Positions 7,973 to 16,434 are shown, counted from the stretch's first letter. The stretch is DNA of 62,082 nucleotides from Flavobacterium muglaense (GCF_014305155.1 NZ_JACRUK010000002.1:149015-211096), one strand, 5' to 3'. Notes: generated by a model from the sequence alone, not told the origin. Numbers and translations are program-made.

Positions 7973-8872
7973 ATGAAAAAATTAATCCCAGCATACGTAA
8001 GAGTACCCGTAATTTTCTTTTTCGTGTTTGGCGCTATGGAATACTTTATAGATTCTGGCGATCGCGCGGCATTTATAAAATACCCAATGGTATCTTTATT
8101 TCTATTTGTTTTCTTATTTCTATTAATTGCTATAGAAATTACTGTTAAAGCTATTGATAACATTACGTATCAAATGCTAACGGAGGAGCAAAAAGAAAAA
8201 TTAGCAGTTGCAAGCACTGTGAGCTATAAAGAAAGTGCATGGTTCAAGAACTTAATGCAAAAGTTGACAAAAACGGAGCCTATTGAAAATGAAGCAAATT
8301 TGTTATTAGATCATGATTATGACGGTATCAAGGAATTAGATAATAATTTACCGCCATGGTGGGTGTATTTGTTTTACGGTTGTATCGCGTTTGCACTAAT
8401 CTATTTTGTTAGATTTGAAATGATGGGTGGTGACAACCAAGAAATGGAATTGAAAAAAGAATTGGCTCAAGCCAAAATTGATGTGGCCGAATATATGAAA
8501 ACGGCACCCGATTTAATGGATGAGAAAACAGTAACCTTATTGACCGATCCTGCTGATTTAGCTATTGGAAAAACAATTTTCACAACAAATTGTGCTGCTT
8601 GTCATAGAGCAGATGCTGGTGGACAAATTGGACCAAACTTAACAGATGATCATTGGATTCTAGGTGGTGGTATAAAAAATATATTTCACACCCTTGTTAA
8701 TGGTGGTCGTGATGGAAAAGGAATGATTTCTTGGAAAGGGACTTTAAAACCTAAAGAAATGCAAAAGGTAGCAAGTTATGTTATCTCTCTTAAGGGAAGC
8801 AACCCTGTTGATCCAAAAGCACCAGATGGTGAAATTTGGGTAGACGAGGCCGCAGCTCTGGAAGCAAAATAA
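7973..8872 (+). CDS. ccoP: cbb3 cytochrome c oxidase subunit III (CcoP), single haem c
   Basis: 299-residue membrane-anchored cytochrome c that passes electrons to CcoN/CcoO. Two hydrophobic segments lie near 8-60, a third near 125-145 (PPWWVYLFYGCIAFALIYF), and a periplasmic cytochrome domain follows. The haem-binding motif is CAACH (207-211), with a likely methionine ligand in the DGKGMISWKG segment. Only one CxxCH is present, whereas proteobacterial CcoP has two. The ATG at 7973 (MKKLIPAYVRV) is chosen; an upstream in-frame TTG at 7934 has no support. It is part of the ccoS-NO-Q-P-G-H run. Confidence 0.93.
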   Translation: MKKLIPAYVRVPVIFFFVFGAMEYFIDSGDRAAFIKYPMVSLFLFVFLFLLIAIEITVKAIDNITYQMLTEEQKEKLAVASTVSYKESAWFKNLMQKLTKTEPIENEANLLLDHDYDGIKELDNNLPPWWVYLFYGCIAFALIYFVRFEMMGGDNQEMELKKELAQAKIDVAEYMKTAPDLMDEKTVTLLTDPADLAIGKTIFTTNCAACHRADAGGQIGPNLTDDHWILGGGIKNIFHTLVNGGRDGKGMISWKGTLKPKEMQKVASYVISLKGSNPVDPKAPDGEIWVDEAAALEAK

Positions 8873-8942
8873 CAACACTGATTCACTACCTTTTGATGTT
8901 AAATAAATGGTGTCAAAAGGTAGAATTAAAATACCAATTAAA

Positions 8943-10361
8943 ATGTCAAAATTACCAAACGAAGCTTTTAGAGATACCATTGGAACCATTGATGACCAAG
9001 GGAAAAGAAAATTTATTTTCCCCAAGAAGCCATCAGGGAAATTCTATGATTATCGCAAGTGGGTGAGTTATTTTTTATTGATCATTTTAGTAGCAAATCC
9101 GTTTATAAAGATAAATGGAAACCAGTTTATGATGTTCAACGTTTTAGAACGTCGCTTTAATATTTTTGGCTTTCCTTTTTGGCCACAAGATTTTTACATT
9201 TTCGTATTGTTTATGATTGTGGGAGTGGTCTTTGTAATTTTATTTACGGTCATTTTTGGTCGAATATTTTGTGGGTGGATTTGCCCGCAAACTATTTTCT
9301 TAGAAATGGTTTTTAGAAGAATTGAATACTGGATTGAAGGTGATCGTGGTGCTCAAATCAGACTGAATAAGCAAGAATGGAATGCTGAAAAAATTAAAAA
9401 GAAATCCATAAAATGGACACTTTTTTTAATCATTTCTTTCGCTATTGCAAATGTTTTTCTGGCATATATCATTGGTAGTGACGAACTAATTCAAATGATT
9501 GAAGACGGCCCCGCAACGCATCTAAGCACGCTGATTGCTTTGTCTATTTTTACGGCAGTGTTCTACTTTATTTTTGTTTGGTTTAGAGAGCAAGTATGTA
9601 TTATAGCCTGTCCGTATGGTAGATTACAAGGTGTTTTATTGGATAACAAATCCATCAATGTTGCCTATGACTTTGTTCGAGGTGAGAAAGAAGTAGGAAG
9701 AGCCAAGTTCAATAAACAAGAGGATCGCGCAACAACTGGAAAAGGAGATTGTATAGACTGTAAGCAATGTGTTAATGTGTGCCCTACAGGAATTGATATC
9801 CGTAACGGAACGCAATTAGAATGTGTCAATTGTACTGCTTGTATTGATGAATGCGATGTTATAATGGAAAGTGTAGGCTTGCCCAAAGGATTGATTCGCT
9901 ACGCCTCTGAAGATGAAATTGAGAAAAAAGAACCTTTCAAATTCACTGCAAGAATGAAAGGTTATACCGCTATCCTGGCCATATTAGTGGGGATTTTAAC
10001 AGGATTGTTGTTTTTAAGAACCGAAGTTGAAACGGTTATTTTAAGATTACCTGGTCAGTTGTTTGAGCACAAAGGGGATAACATCAGTAATGTGTTTACG
10101 TATAAGATTATCAATAAAACCAACGACGACTTTAATGATATTCACTTTAAATTAGTGGGTATTAAGGGAACGTTGAAACTTGTGGGTAACCAACATTTAA
10201 AAGTTGGTAAGCAAGAAATGGTCGCAGGAACTATGTTTGTTGAGATCAATCAGTTTATATTAGAAAGTGATAAGACCAAATTAAAAATCGAAGTCTTTGA
10301 CGGCGATAAAAAAATAGAAACGAGCACGACTAGTTTTTTAAGTCCGCGTAGTTTCGATTAA
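8943..10361 (+). CDS. ccoG: Cytochrome oxidase accessory protein CcoG (polyferredoxin)
   Basis: 472-residue membrane iron-sulfur protein of the CcoG/RdxA/FixG family, involved in cbb3 oxidase assembly, probably reducing copper for CcoN. Features in order: several transmembrane segments, CGWICPQTIF, ACPYGRLQ, then two 4Fe-4S clusters in CIDCKQCVNVCP and CVNCTACIDEC (about 244-285), a further helix (about 340-360), and a C-terminal immunoglobulin-like periplasmic domain (about 370-472). The ATG at 8943 (MSKLPNEAFRD) fits family N-termini better than the ATG at 8907, which adds a basic stretch. It sits 70 bases after ccoP in the same operon. Confidence 0.93.
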   Translation: MSKLPNEAFRDTIGTIDDQGKRKFIFPKKPSGKFYDYRKWVSYFLLIILVANPFIKINGNQFMMFNVLERRFNIFGFPFWPQDFYIFVLFMIVGVVFVILFTVIFGRIFCGWICPQTIFLEMVFRRIEYWIEGDRGAQIRLNKQEWNAEKIKKKSIKWTLFLIISFAIANVFLAYIIGSDELIQMIEDGPATHLSTLIALSIFTAVFYFIFVWFREQVCIIACPYGRLQGVLLDNKSINVAYDFVRGEKEVGRAKFNKQEDRATTGKGDCIDCKQCVNVCPTGIDIRNGTQLECVNCTACIDECDVIMESVGLPKGLIRYASEDEIEKKEPFKFTARMKGYTAILAILVGILTGLLFLRTEVETVILRLPGQLFEHKGDNISNVFTYKIINKTNDDFNDIHFKLVGIKGTLKLVGNQHLKVGKQEMVAGTMFVEINQFILESDKTKLKIEVFDGDKKIETSTTSFLSPRSFD

Positions 10362-10424
10362 ATACAAATCCCGAAAGAAATTTAAAGTAGGGAAATTATA
10401 AATAGATTACATACTATCGAAATT

Positions 10425-10940
10425 ATGGAAAATACTAATCCAAAAGACCTGAATAATACTGCATCTATCACTCCCTCAAGTGGTACCGGTATTAGAATTA
10501 ATTGGGGGACAGGAATCGTAATTGCAATTGCATTGTTTATGAGCTTCATTTTGTATTTTGTAATCAAAGTGCAATCGAATTCAAAGTACGATAATGAATT
10601 GGTCGTTGAGGAATATTACAAACACGATGCTCGCTTTAGCGAAGAAATGACCCGAATTCAAAACGCACATGATTTGGCTCAAAAGCCTGTTATTAGTAAA
10701 GCAGCTGAAGGGTTTACTGTTGTGTTTCCAGCCACTTTTACACCAGAAAAAATCAAAGGAAAAGTATCCCTATATAGACCGTCTATGAAAAACTTAGATT
10801 TTGAAATTCCTATTTCGCTATCTAATCCAACTTTGCTCATACCTAAATCAAGATTGGTAGGCGGTCGATGGGATATTAATATGGAATGGCAGTACGATGG
10901 AAAATCGTACCTTACCAAAGAAGTAATTTATGTAGATTAA
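10425..10940 (+). CDS. ccoH: FixH/CcoH-like cbb3 oxidase assembly protein
   Basis: 171-residue protein with one transmembrane helix (about 28-50, TGIVIAIALFMSFILYFVI) and a periplasmic domain containing YYKHDARFSEEM, typical of FixH proteins where a tyrosine-rich segment follows the helix. The rest folds as a small beta domain. FixH/CcoH helps assemble the oxidase and may interact with the copper ATPase. It is 63 bases after ccoG and is followed by a SafE-like gene. The family is variable in sequence, so position contributes to the call. Confidence 0.88.
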   Translation: MENTNPKDLNNTASITPSSGTGIRINWGTGIVIAIALFMSFILYFVIKVQSNSKYDNELVVEEYYKHDARFSEEMTRIQNAHDLAQKPVISKAAEGFTVVFPATFTPEKIKGKVSLYRPSMKNLDFEIPISLSNPTLLIPKSRLVGGRWDINMEWQYDGKSYLTKEVIYVD

Positions 10941-11029
10941 GTTTTATTAGCTGCAAAAATTCAAAGTCTAAAAGATCTAAAGTTTCTCAGTTAAGTAGTT
11001 TACTTATCAAGCAATTCACCATTAATACA

Positions 11030-11731
11030 ATGTTATATACTGCCTTCATATTTGGTTTAATTAGTAGTTTGCACTGTATTGGTATGTGTGGACCTATTGC
11101 TATGATGTTGCCGGTAGACAGAAACAATCCTGCTAAAAAAACAACGCAAATTTTAACCTATCACATAGGTAGATTAACAGCTTACGGAACAATTGGATTT
11201 GTTTTTGGATTGCTAGGTAAAGGATTTTTTATGGCAGGTCTACAACAAAACTTATCCATTATCATAGGGGTTGCTATGATCTTAATTGTTATTATACCGG
11301 AGAAAAAATTTGCTAAGTATAACTTCTCCAAGCCAGTTTTTAAAATAATTTCGAGAGTCAAACAACAATTAGGAAGTCAGTTTAAAAATAAAAGTTATAA
11401 ATCATTGTTTACAATAGGTTTGTTAAATGGCTTTTTACCCTGCGGAATGGTCTACGTGGCTCTTTTTGGCGCAATAGCCATGCAATCGGCTAGTTTGGGA
11501 GTGTTGTATATGGTTTTGTTTGGTTTAGGAACAGTGCCTATGATGAGCGCAGTGGTTTATGTAAATTCATTTCTAACACTGCCTATTCGCAACAAGATTC
11601 AAAAAGCAATTCCCTATGTGGCTGTTTTGATAGGTGTACTTTTTATTCTTAGAGGATTAGGATTAGGGATTCCATACGTTTCGCCTTCTAATATGAGTTT
11701 ATTTGTTCAAGCGAATCCCAACTGTCATTAA
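11030..11731 (+). CDS. Sulfite exporter TauE/SafE-family (CcoA/urease-accessory-like) membrane protein
   Basis: 233-residue polytopic membrane protein with about six hydrophobic segments. The N-terminal MLYTAFIFGLISSLHCIGMCG contains the SLHCxGMCGP motif, and NGFLPCGMVYVAL in the second half is its repeat partner; these cysteine and glycine motifs are shared with HupE/UreH-like metal transport proteins. In Bacteroidota this gene typically closes the cbb3 assembly cluster, where a role in copper supply is suspected. The ATG at 11030 is chosen; a frame open further upstream overlaps ccoH and starts within it. Substrate unproven. Confidence 0.85.
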   Translation: MLYTAFIFGLISSLHCIGMCGPIAMMLPVDRNNPAKKTTQILTYHIGRLTAYGTIGFVFGLLGKGFFMAGLQQNLSIIIGVAMILIVIIPEKKFAKYNFSKPVFKIISRVKQQLGSQFKNKSYKSLFTIGLLNGFLPCGMVYVALFGAIAMQSASLGVLYMVLFGLGTVPMMSAVVYVNSFLTLPIRNKIQKAIPYVAVLIGVLFILRGLGLGIPYVSPSNMSLFVQANPNCH

Positions 11732-11764
11732 AAACTATTTTAATTTAATATAAAATTATTCAAC

Positions 11765-11998
11765 ATGGAAAGACACGATCTAGTACACGAATTCCCAGAA
11801 TACGCAGAGAAAATTCACGAAATGAAACAAAGTGATGCTCATTTCAGAAAGTTATTTGATGAATATAATGAAATGGAACATGAAGTACACCGCGTAAATA
11901 CAGATACAGAAGTGGTTACTGATGGGCATGCACATGAATTGAAAGCCAAATTATTGTTTCTGAAAGATGAGTTATACGCTATGTTAACTAAGGAATAG
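11765..11998 (+). CDS. DUF465/YdcH-family small protein
   Basis: 77-residue, highly charged, helical protein (MERHDLVHEFPEY..., ending LYAMLTKE). The start HDLxHEFPEY and the later central H-x-L-K-x-x-L segment match the YdcH/DUF465 family of small coiled-coil hairpin proteins whose role is unknown. It follows the SafE-like gene by 33 bases and precedes a strong terminator, so it is the last gene of the oxidase transcription unit. Whether it serves the oxidase cannot be told. Confidence 0.85.
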   Translation: MERHDLVHEFPEYAEKIHEMKQSDAHFRKLFDEYNEMEHEVHRVNTDTEVVTDGHAHELKAKLLFLKDELYAMLTKE

Positions 11999-12026
11999 AA
12001 CAGTAACTGACTATTTATTGAAAACT

Positions 12027-12077
12027 AAAATTCGCAAATTGAGATTGTATTAAAATCTTAATTTGCGAATTTTTATT
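12027..12077 (+). terminator. Terminator of the cco operon
   Basis: AAAATTCGCAAATT (12027-12040) pairs perfectly with AATTTGCGAATTTT (12060-12073), with an inner AGATT/AATCT extension. T-rich sequence follows. It ends the ccoS-to-YdcH transcription unit. Confidence 0.88.
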
Positions 12078-12129
12078 TTGCTGGAAAAGGTTACTTTTTT
12101 ACATTCGATTTTATAGAGGATCCCAATTG

Positions 12130-12452
12130 TCAGTTCGAGCGGATTCCAATGTTAGATCAAGTGGGTATGAATTTGACAGTTCGAGCTCACTCTAATTGTT
12201 AGATCAAGTGGGTAGGAATTGTTAGTTCGAGCGCACTCTAATTGTTAGTTCGAGTGGGGAGGAATTTGTCAGTTCGAGCGCACTCTAATTGTTAGATCGA
12301 GTGGGTAGGAATTTGTTAGTTCGAGCGCACTCTAATTGTTAGCTCGAGTGGGTAGGAATTGTTAGTTCGAGCGTACTCTAATTGTTAGTTCGAGTGGGGA
12401 GGAATTTGTCAGTTCGAGCGGACTGCAGTTGTCAGTTCGAGCGGAGTCGAGA
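12130..12452. repeat. 46/47-bp tandem repeat built from ~23-bp half units
   Basis: The word AGTTCGAGC occurs at 12132, 12178, 12224, 12271, 12318, 12364, 12411 and 12434. Seven spacings are 46, 46, 47, 47, 46, 47 and 23. Each unit has two similar halves: TTGTTAGTTCGAGCGCAC and TTGTTAGATCGAGTGGG variants. The last unit ends GTCGAGAACC. The region 12078-12508 between the cco terminator and hemN holds nothing else I could identify. It is more GC-rich than its surroundings. Similar GTCAGTTCGAG motifs are, from memory, scattered in flavobacterial genomes. Confidence 0.9.
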
Positions 12453-12508
12453 ACCATCATCATGTTTTTACTGCGTTCGAAACAATAAAAAAAAGTACTA
12501 ATCAGTCA

Positions 12509-13873
12509 TTATATCGTCATCGAAAACAATTTAGTGTCAGGAGCTTTTCGTTTTAATAATAAGTCAAACGCCATACAAATATTACGAACGTAGGGTTTTC
12601 CAGCCTCAGTGACTTGTATGCTGTTTTTATTAAGAATCACAAGCCCATCCGTTTCCATCTCTTTAAGTTGGATTAGTATTTCGGGAATTTCGTCAAAGTA
12701 ATCGCTTTTGTTCTCCCATGAAGTTTCAAACTGACACATTAGATTTAGGATATGTTTGCGTATAATTAAGTCTTCTGCTGTAAGTAAATGGCCTCTGTAA
12801 ATAGGAAGTTTGTCCCATTCTAGGATTTGATAATAGTCTTCTAGGTTTTTTTCGTTTTGAGCAAAGCTATACCAGCTATCACTGATAGACGAAACACCTA
12901 GCCCAATCATCAACTTTGTTTTTGATGAGCTGTAACCCATAAAATTTCGATGTAGTTTACCTGTTTCAAAAGCATCGTAAAGACTGTCTGTTTTTAAAGC
13001 AAAATGATCCATTCCTACTTCATGGTAGCCATTTTCAAGAAGTAATTCTTTACCCACTTGGTACAACATCCTTTTTTCTTGATCTTTTGGGATATCTTCA
13101 TCTTTAAAGCCACGTTGACCATTTCCTTTTATCCATGGCACATGGGCGTAGCTGTAAAACGCCAAACGATCTGGTTGCAATGATTTGGTTTTTTCGATAG
13201 TATCAATTACATCGGCTATTTCTTGAAATGGTAAACCAAAAATAATATCGTGTCCTATAGAAGTGTATCCAATTTCTCTGGCCCAAAAGGTAACCTTGGC
13301 TACATTATGAAACGGTTGTTCTCTGTGAATGGCTTTTTGTACTTTTGGAGAATAATCTTGCACCCCAAAACTAACTCTTCTAAAACCTAAATCATACAGT
13401 TTTTGCAAATGGGCGTGTGTAGTGTTATTAGGATGACCTTCAAAACTAAACTCGTAATCAACCGCTTTTTTTGCATGACAAAAGATACCGTTGATTAAGT
13501 CTTCAAGATTTTTGGGCGAAAAAAAGGTAGGTGTTCCTCCACCTAAATGAATTTCCTTTACAATAGGTTGCTCGCCTAGTATACCGCAATATAATTTCCA
13601 TTCTTTTAAAACAGCTTGTATATAGGGATTCTCAACCTCGTGATTTTTTGTAATGCGTTTGTTGCAACCACAAAAAGTACACATGCTTTCGCAAAAGGGT
13701 AGGTGTATGTATAAACTAATTCCTTCTCTGGTATTACTTTCTATAAATGATTGTTTTAAAGTAGCAATCCAGTTCTCGTACATAAAGTCAGTTTCATTCC
13801 AGTACGGAACAGTAGGATAACTGGTATATCTAGGTCCAGGAACATTGTATTTTTGAATCAGTGTATTTTTCAT
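12509..13873 (-). CDS. hemN: Oxygen-independent coproporphyrinogen III oxidase
   Basis: Radical SAM enzyme of 454 residues converting coproporphyrinogen III to protoporphyrinogen IX without oxygen, a haem synthesis step. The N-terminus MKNTLIQKYNVPGPRYTSYP and PTVPYWN are HemN hallmarks. The cluster motif is CESMCTFCGC (CX3CX2C), followed by the SAM-binding GGGTP. The C-terminal HemN domain contains the YSSS and IRK motifs. ATG at 13873 is chosen because the promoter's -7 element (13897-13904) places transcription start near 13890-13893; the longer frame from 13918 would begin upstream of it. An ATG at 13882 is an alternative. The FNR-like operator links it with the cbb3 genes. Confidence 0.94.
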   Translation of the reverse strand: MKNTLIQKYNVPGPRYTSYPTVPYWNETDFMYENWIATLKQSFIESNTREGISLYIHLPFCESMCTFCGCNKRITKNHEVENPYIQAVLKEWKLYCGILGEQPIVKEIHLGGGTPTFFSPKNLEDLINGIFCHAKKAVDYEFSFEGHPNNTTHAHLQKLYDLGFRRVSFGVQDYSPKVQKAIHREQPFHNVAKVTFWAREIGYTSIGHDIIFGLPFQEIADVIDTIEKTKSLQPDRLAFYSYAHVPWIKGNGQRGFKDEDIPKDQEKRMLYQVGKELLLENGYHEVGMDHFALKTDSLYDAFETGKLHRNFMGYSSSKTKLMIGLGVSSISDSWYSFAQNEKNLEDYYQILEWDKLPIYRGHLLTAEDLIIRKHILNLMCQFETSWENKSDYFDEIPEILIQLKEMETDGLVILNKNSIQVTEAGKPYVRNICMAFDLLLKRKAPDTKLFSMTI

Positions 13874-13896
13874 TGCTAGCATTTTTATCTTGTATT

Positions 13897-13941
13897 CAAA
13901 AGTACAAGGAAGCCTCAATATTTAAAATGATAAATGTCATG
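13897..13941 (-). promoter_or_regulatory. FNR-like operator and promoter of hemN
   Basis: On the plus strand, AATGATAAATGTCATG (13926-13941) has core TGAT-N4-GTCA. On the minus strand, TACTTTTG (plus 13897-13904) is a perfect TAnnTTTG element whose end is 36.5 bases from the palindrome centre, identical to ccoI and ccoS. Confidence 0.78.
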
Positions 13942-13956
13942 CTATAGTTTTAACCA

Positions 13957-13990
13957 TAAAAAAAAACCTCAAACTGTTACTAGTTTGAGG
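13957..13990 (-). terminator. Terminator of the DUF349 gene
   Basis: CCTCAAACT (13967-13975) and AGTTTGAGG (13982-13990) form a 9-bp stem with a six-base loop. On the minus strand it is followed by about ten Ts (plus 13957-13966). Confidence 0.93.
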
Positions 13991-14014
13991 CTTCTTATAG
14001 TGTTGTTGTACACT

Positions 14015-15976
14015 TTATTCTTGATTCAAATTTCTTAATTGTGCTAGCTTTTCTTTCCACACATCTAAGCTTTCTTTATGAATAGCAATATTTTTGCGGA
14101 CTTCTAAAACAATTGAATTTTCTTTTTTAGCATTTTTGGTATTCGTAAAAAACTGGATGTTATTTTCAAGTTGAAAAATTTCGTTTTGTACTTCGTCAAT
14201 TTTTCTAATCAAGAAAATCTTTTCGTTTTCCAGCTTGCGAGTGTCATTGTCTTCAGATAATTGATCAATACGATTAGCAAATCGCATCATATCGGTTTCT
14301 TTTTTACTCAAACTTAATTTGTCAAACAACGCATCAAGGATTTTATTGAATTTCCCTTCAATATGTCTTCTTGCGTGCGGTACTCTGCCTAGGCTTTTCC
14401 AAGCTTCAATATGTGCTTTGATCGCATCAAGATCAATTTTATGATCACCTGTTAATTGAAACTCTCTTAAAGTTTCTAGATATGTTTTTTTGTTTTCAAA
14501 CGAAGTGATTTCTTCAGCGTTTTCTTCGTTTTTTTGCTCTTTCAACTTGTCAAAGTAGTGGTTACAAGCTTCTTTGAACTCTTTCCAAACCTTATCAGAA
14601 TATTTGCGGGGTACATGTCCTATTTGTTTCCACTCATCTTGAATGCGTTTCATGATAGGAGTTGTCACGGCAAAGTCAGTACTGTCTTGCAGTTCTTTTG
14701 CTTTTGCAACAAGCGCATTCTTTTTATTTAAGTTTTCAGTTTGATCCCTTTTGATGTCTTTGTAAAAAGAATTTTTAAAAGAGTTGAAGTTTCGAACGGC
14801 TGTTTTAAAAGCCGACCAAGTTTCTTCATTCACATCAGAAGGTACTTTTCCAGCATTAAAGAACGCAGTTCTCAAAGCTTCTACTTTTTCAATTTGACCC
14901 AGCCATTGCGAGTGCGCATTTACTTTTACAGTTGCCAATTCTTCAATTGCGGCTATAATCTCTTTTTTCTTTTCTAAATTTTCAACTTCAGCTCCTCTTA
15001 GTTTTTCGAATAAAAGTTCGCGTTTGTCATGCATTTTTTTAGTCAAATCACTAAAAAGATTCCAAATCTCATCACGATTTTCTTTAGAAACAGGACCTAT
15101 GTCTTCTTTCCACATTCTATGTAAATCCTGCAATTCTCGGAAGGCTTTATTAATGTCCTCTTCGTGCAATAATTCTTCAACGCGCAAAATAATTTTTTGT
15201 TTTTGCTCTAGATTATGCTTAAAGTCCAAGTCGCGGGCTTCTCTGTCAAGATGTAAATAATCATAAAAATTCTCCACATGAAAGTGGTAATTATTCCAAA
15301 CGTGATTGTATTTATCCTTAGGTATTGATCCTGCATTTTTCCATCGGTCTCTTAATTCATTAAAATGTTTTAAGGTGTCTTTGATGTTTTCCTGCGGATT
15401 AATTAGCTCTTTTAATTCTTCAACAATGGCTAATCTATTTTCTAAATTCGTTTTCAAGTTGGTTTGTAAACTCTTGAAATGAACATTTTTATTGGTTTTA
15501 TATTGGTTGTAAACTTGGTCAAATTTTATTTTCAAAGGAGAATGATAGTGAAAATCTTCGGTTGTATCTGGATTTTCAGCGTGGAATTCCTCTTTTTTTT
15601 CTTCGATAAAATGATTGAATTTAGCCAAGAAAGCTTTCTTGATTTCATCAACATGTTCTTTGATAGACATGACTTTATCAGTAGCTACAAGGCTTGAAAG
15701 TTCTTCAACAAGCGCTTCCATTGATAAGGTGTCGTAATCCTGCATCGGTATTTCGTGACGATCCTTCAAGGTTTCATCTTCACTTTCTTCTGCATTCGAG
15801 TCGTCAATTGAATTGAGTGCTTTTTGATTGGCATTTTCAGCAACGGCTTCGTTATCCAAAACAGGTTCAGTTACCGATTCCTTTTCTAGCGTTGCATTTT
15901 CTAGATTTGATTCATTCGAATCAGTGCTTAACTTTCCATCTGCATCTTGCAGGTTATCATTCTTTTCTTCTAACAT
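14015..15976 (-). CDS. DUF349 repeat protein
   Basis: 653-residue soluble protein. After an acidic, Asn/Glu-rich N-terminal 100 residues there are five DUF349 repeats, each with a W-x(2)-x-G-x-(V/I)-P core: LRDRWKNAGSIP, LHRMWKEDIGPV, LRTAFFNAGKVP, IQDEWKQIGHVP and HIEAWKSLGRVP. The C-terminus is a coiled coil. Members of this family are common in Bacteroidota; no biochemical role is established to my knowledge. ATG at 15976 (MLEEKNDNLQD) is chosen: the frame is open to a TTG at 16042, giving an unlikely hydrophobic extension. It is a single-gene unit with its own terminator, upstream of hemN. Confidence 0.88.
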   Translation of the reverse strand: MLEEKNDNLQDADGKLSTDSNESNLENATLEKESVTEPVLDNEAVAENANQKALNSIDDSNAEESEDETLKDRHEIPMQDYDTLSMEALVEELSSLVATDKVMSIKEHVDEIKKAFLAKFNHFIEEKKEEFHAENPDTTEDFHYHSPLKIKFDQVYNQYKTNKNVHFKSLQTNLKTNLENRLAIVEELKELINPQENIKDTLKHFNELRDRWKNAGSIPKDKYNHVWNNYHFHVENFYDYLHLDREARDLDFKHNLEQKQKIILRVEELLHEEDINKAFRELQDLHRMWKEDIGPVSKENRDEIWNLFSDLTKKMHDKRELLFEKLRGAEVENLEKKKEIIAAIEELATVKVNAHSQWLGQIEKVEALRTAFFNAGKVPSDVNEETWSAFKTAVRNFNSFKNSFYKDIKRDQTENLNKKNALVAKAKELQDSTDFAVTTPIMKRIQDEWKQIGHVPRKYSDKVWKEFKEACNHYFDKLKEQKNEENAEEITSFENKKTYLETLREFQLTGDHKIDLDAIKAHIEAWKSLGRVPHARRHIEGKFNKILDALFDKLSLSKKETDMMRFANRIDQLSEDNDTRKLENEKIFLIRKIDEVQNEIFQLENNIQFFTNTKNAKKENSIVLEVRKNIAIHKESLDVWKEKLAQLRNLNQE

Positions 15977-16241
15977 TGGTTCAATGTGTAAGGTTCCTAA
16001 TAAATTGAAGTCGAAAGATAGTGAAGCGGCACCGAATAACAAAGCAAATCCTTAATTTAGAGTCGTTTTATCCTCAATTCCTGTTTTATTTGAAGCACTT
16101 TCACGCTCTCGAAAGCTTATGGACACTATATTCCCGATAAACAAAACGGTGCTTAAAAAACCTTGTTTTGTATTTCTGGAGATACCGCTTTTGTTGGGGC
16201 TTTGCTTTTGTAATTGAATCAAGGCTCAATTATCATAAATT
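15977..16241. other. Spacer between DUF349 gene and tracrRNA
   Basis: Holds the promoter region of the DUF349 gene, for which no confident -7 element was seen. One weak hairpin, ACAAAACGGT (16141-16150) with ACC and GTTTTGT (16160-16171), is present. Nothing else was recognised. Confidence 0.5.
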
Positions 16242-16330
16242 AAAAAGTCCCACCGAAGCAGGACTAAAGATTTTCATCTACGGCATATAGCCTTATTGTG
16301 ATAAGATTAAAGATTAGAAATTTTAATCAG
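16242..16330 (-). ncRNA. tracrRNA of the type II-C CRISPR-Cas9 system
   Basis: Lies 105 bases upstream of cas9 on the opposite strand. Plus-strand 16305-16320 (GATTAAAGATTAGAAA) is identical to 16 bases of the CRISPR repeat, and 16296-16300 matches five more repeat bases (22 of 25 over 16296-16320), so the minus-strand RNA carries the anti-repeat. Downstream in the RNA come AATAAGGCTATATGCCG (a nexus-like hairpin), TAGATGAAAATC, and a terminal hairpin AGTCCTGC-TTCG-GTGGGACT followed by Ts (plus 16242-16265). Predicted length is about 85-90 nt. Its 5' end is inferred from the promoter at 16334-16364. The anti-repeat shows that crRNAs are made from the plus strand. Confidence 0.92.
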
Positions 16331-16333
16331 TTA

Positions 16334-16364
16334 CAAATGTAAATAAAAAATAAGTAGGTTGCAA
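16334..16364 (-). promoter_or_regulatory. tracrRNA promoter
   Basis: On the minus strand TACATTTG (plus 16334-16341) matches TAnnTTTG, and TTG (plus 16362-16364) lies 20 bases upstream, a standard Bacteroidota -33/-7 pair. Transcription would start at about 16327-16331, just before the anti-repeat. Confidence 0.75.
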
Positions 16365-16434
16365 TGTGGAAAAACGTAAAGCTGTTTATTATTTTTGATG
16401 TAGCTTTAAAAATTCTTACAAAACAAAGATTAGT

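Noticed and set aside
10886..11029. Longer SafE-like protein beginning inside ccoH
   Set aside because: It would overlap ccoH by 55 bases and add 48 basic residues; the membrane protein starts cleanly at ATG 11030.
12130..12452. TCGAG array as a CRISPR or origin
   Set aside because: No constant repeat with variable spacers and no DnaA-box cluster; it is a nested tandem repeat.
15977..16042. N-terminal extension of the DUF349 protein
   Set aside because: Starts with TTG and adds a hydrophobic, non-conserved stretch; ATG 15976 is preferred.
15479..16055. Small plus-strand open frames within the DUF349 gene
   Set aside because: Antisense to a clearly coding gene, no homology and poor codon use.
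16141..16171. Hairpin as a second tracrRNA or terminator
   Set aside because: The stem is weak, has a bulge, no T-run and no match to the CRISPR repeat.
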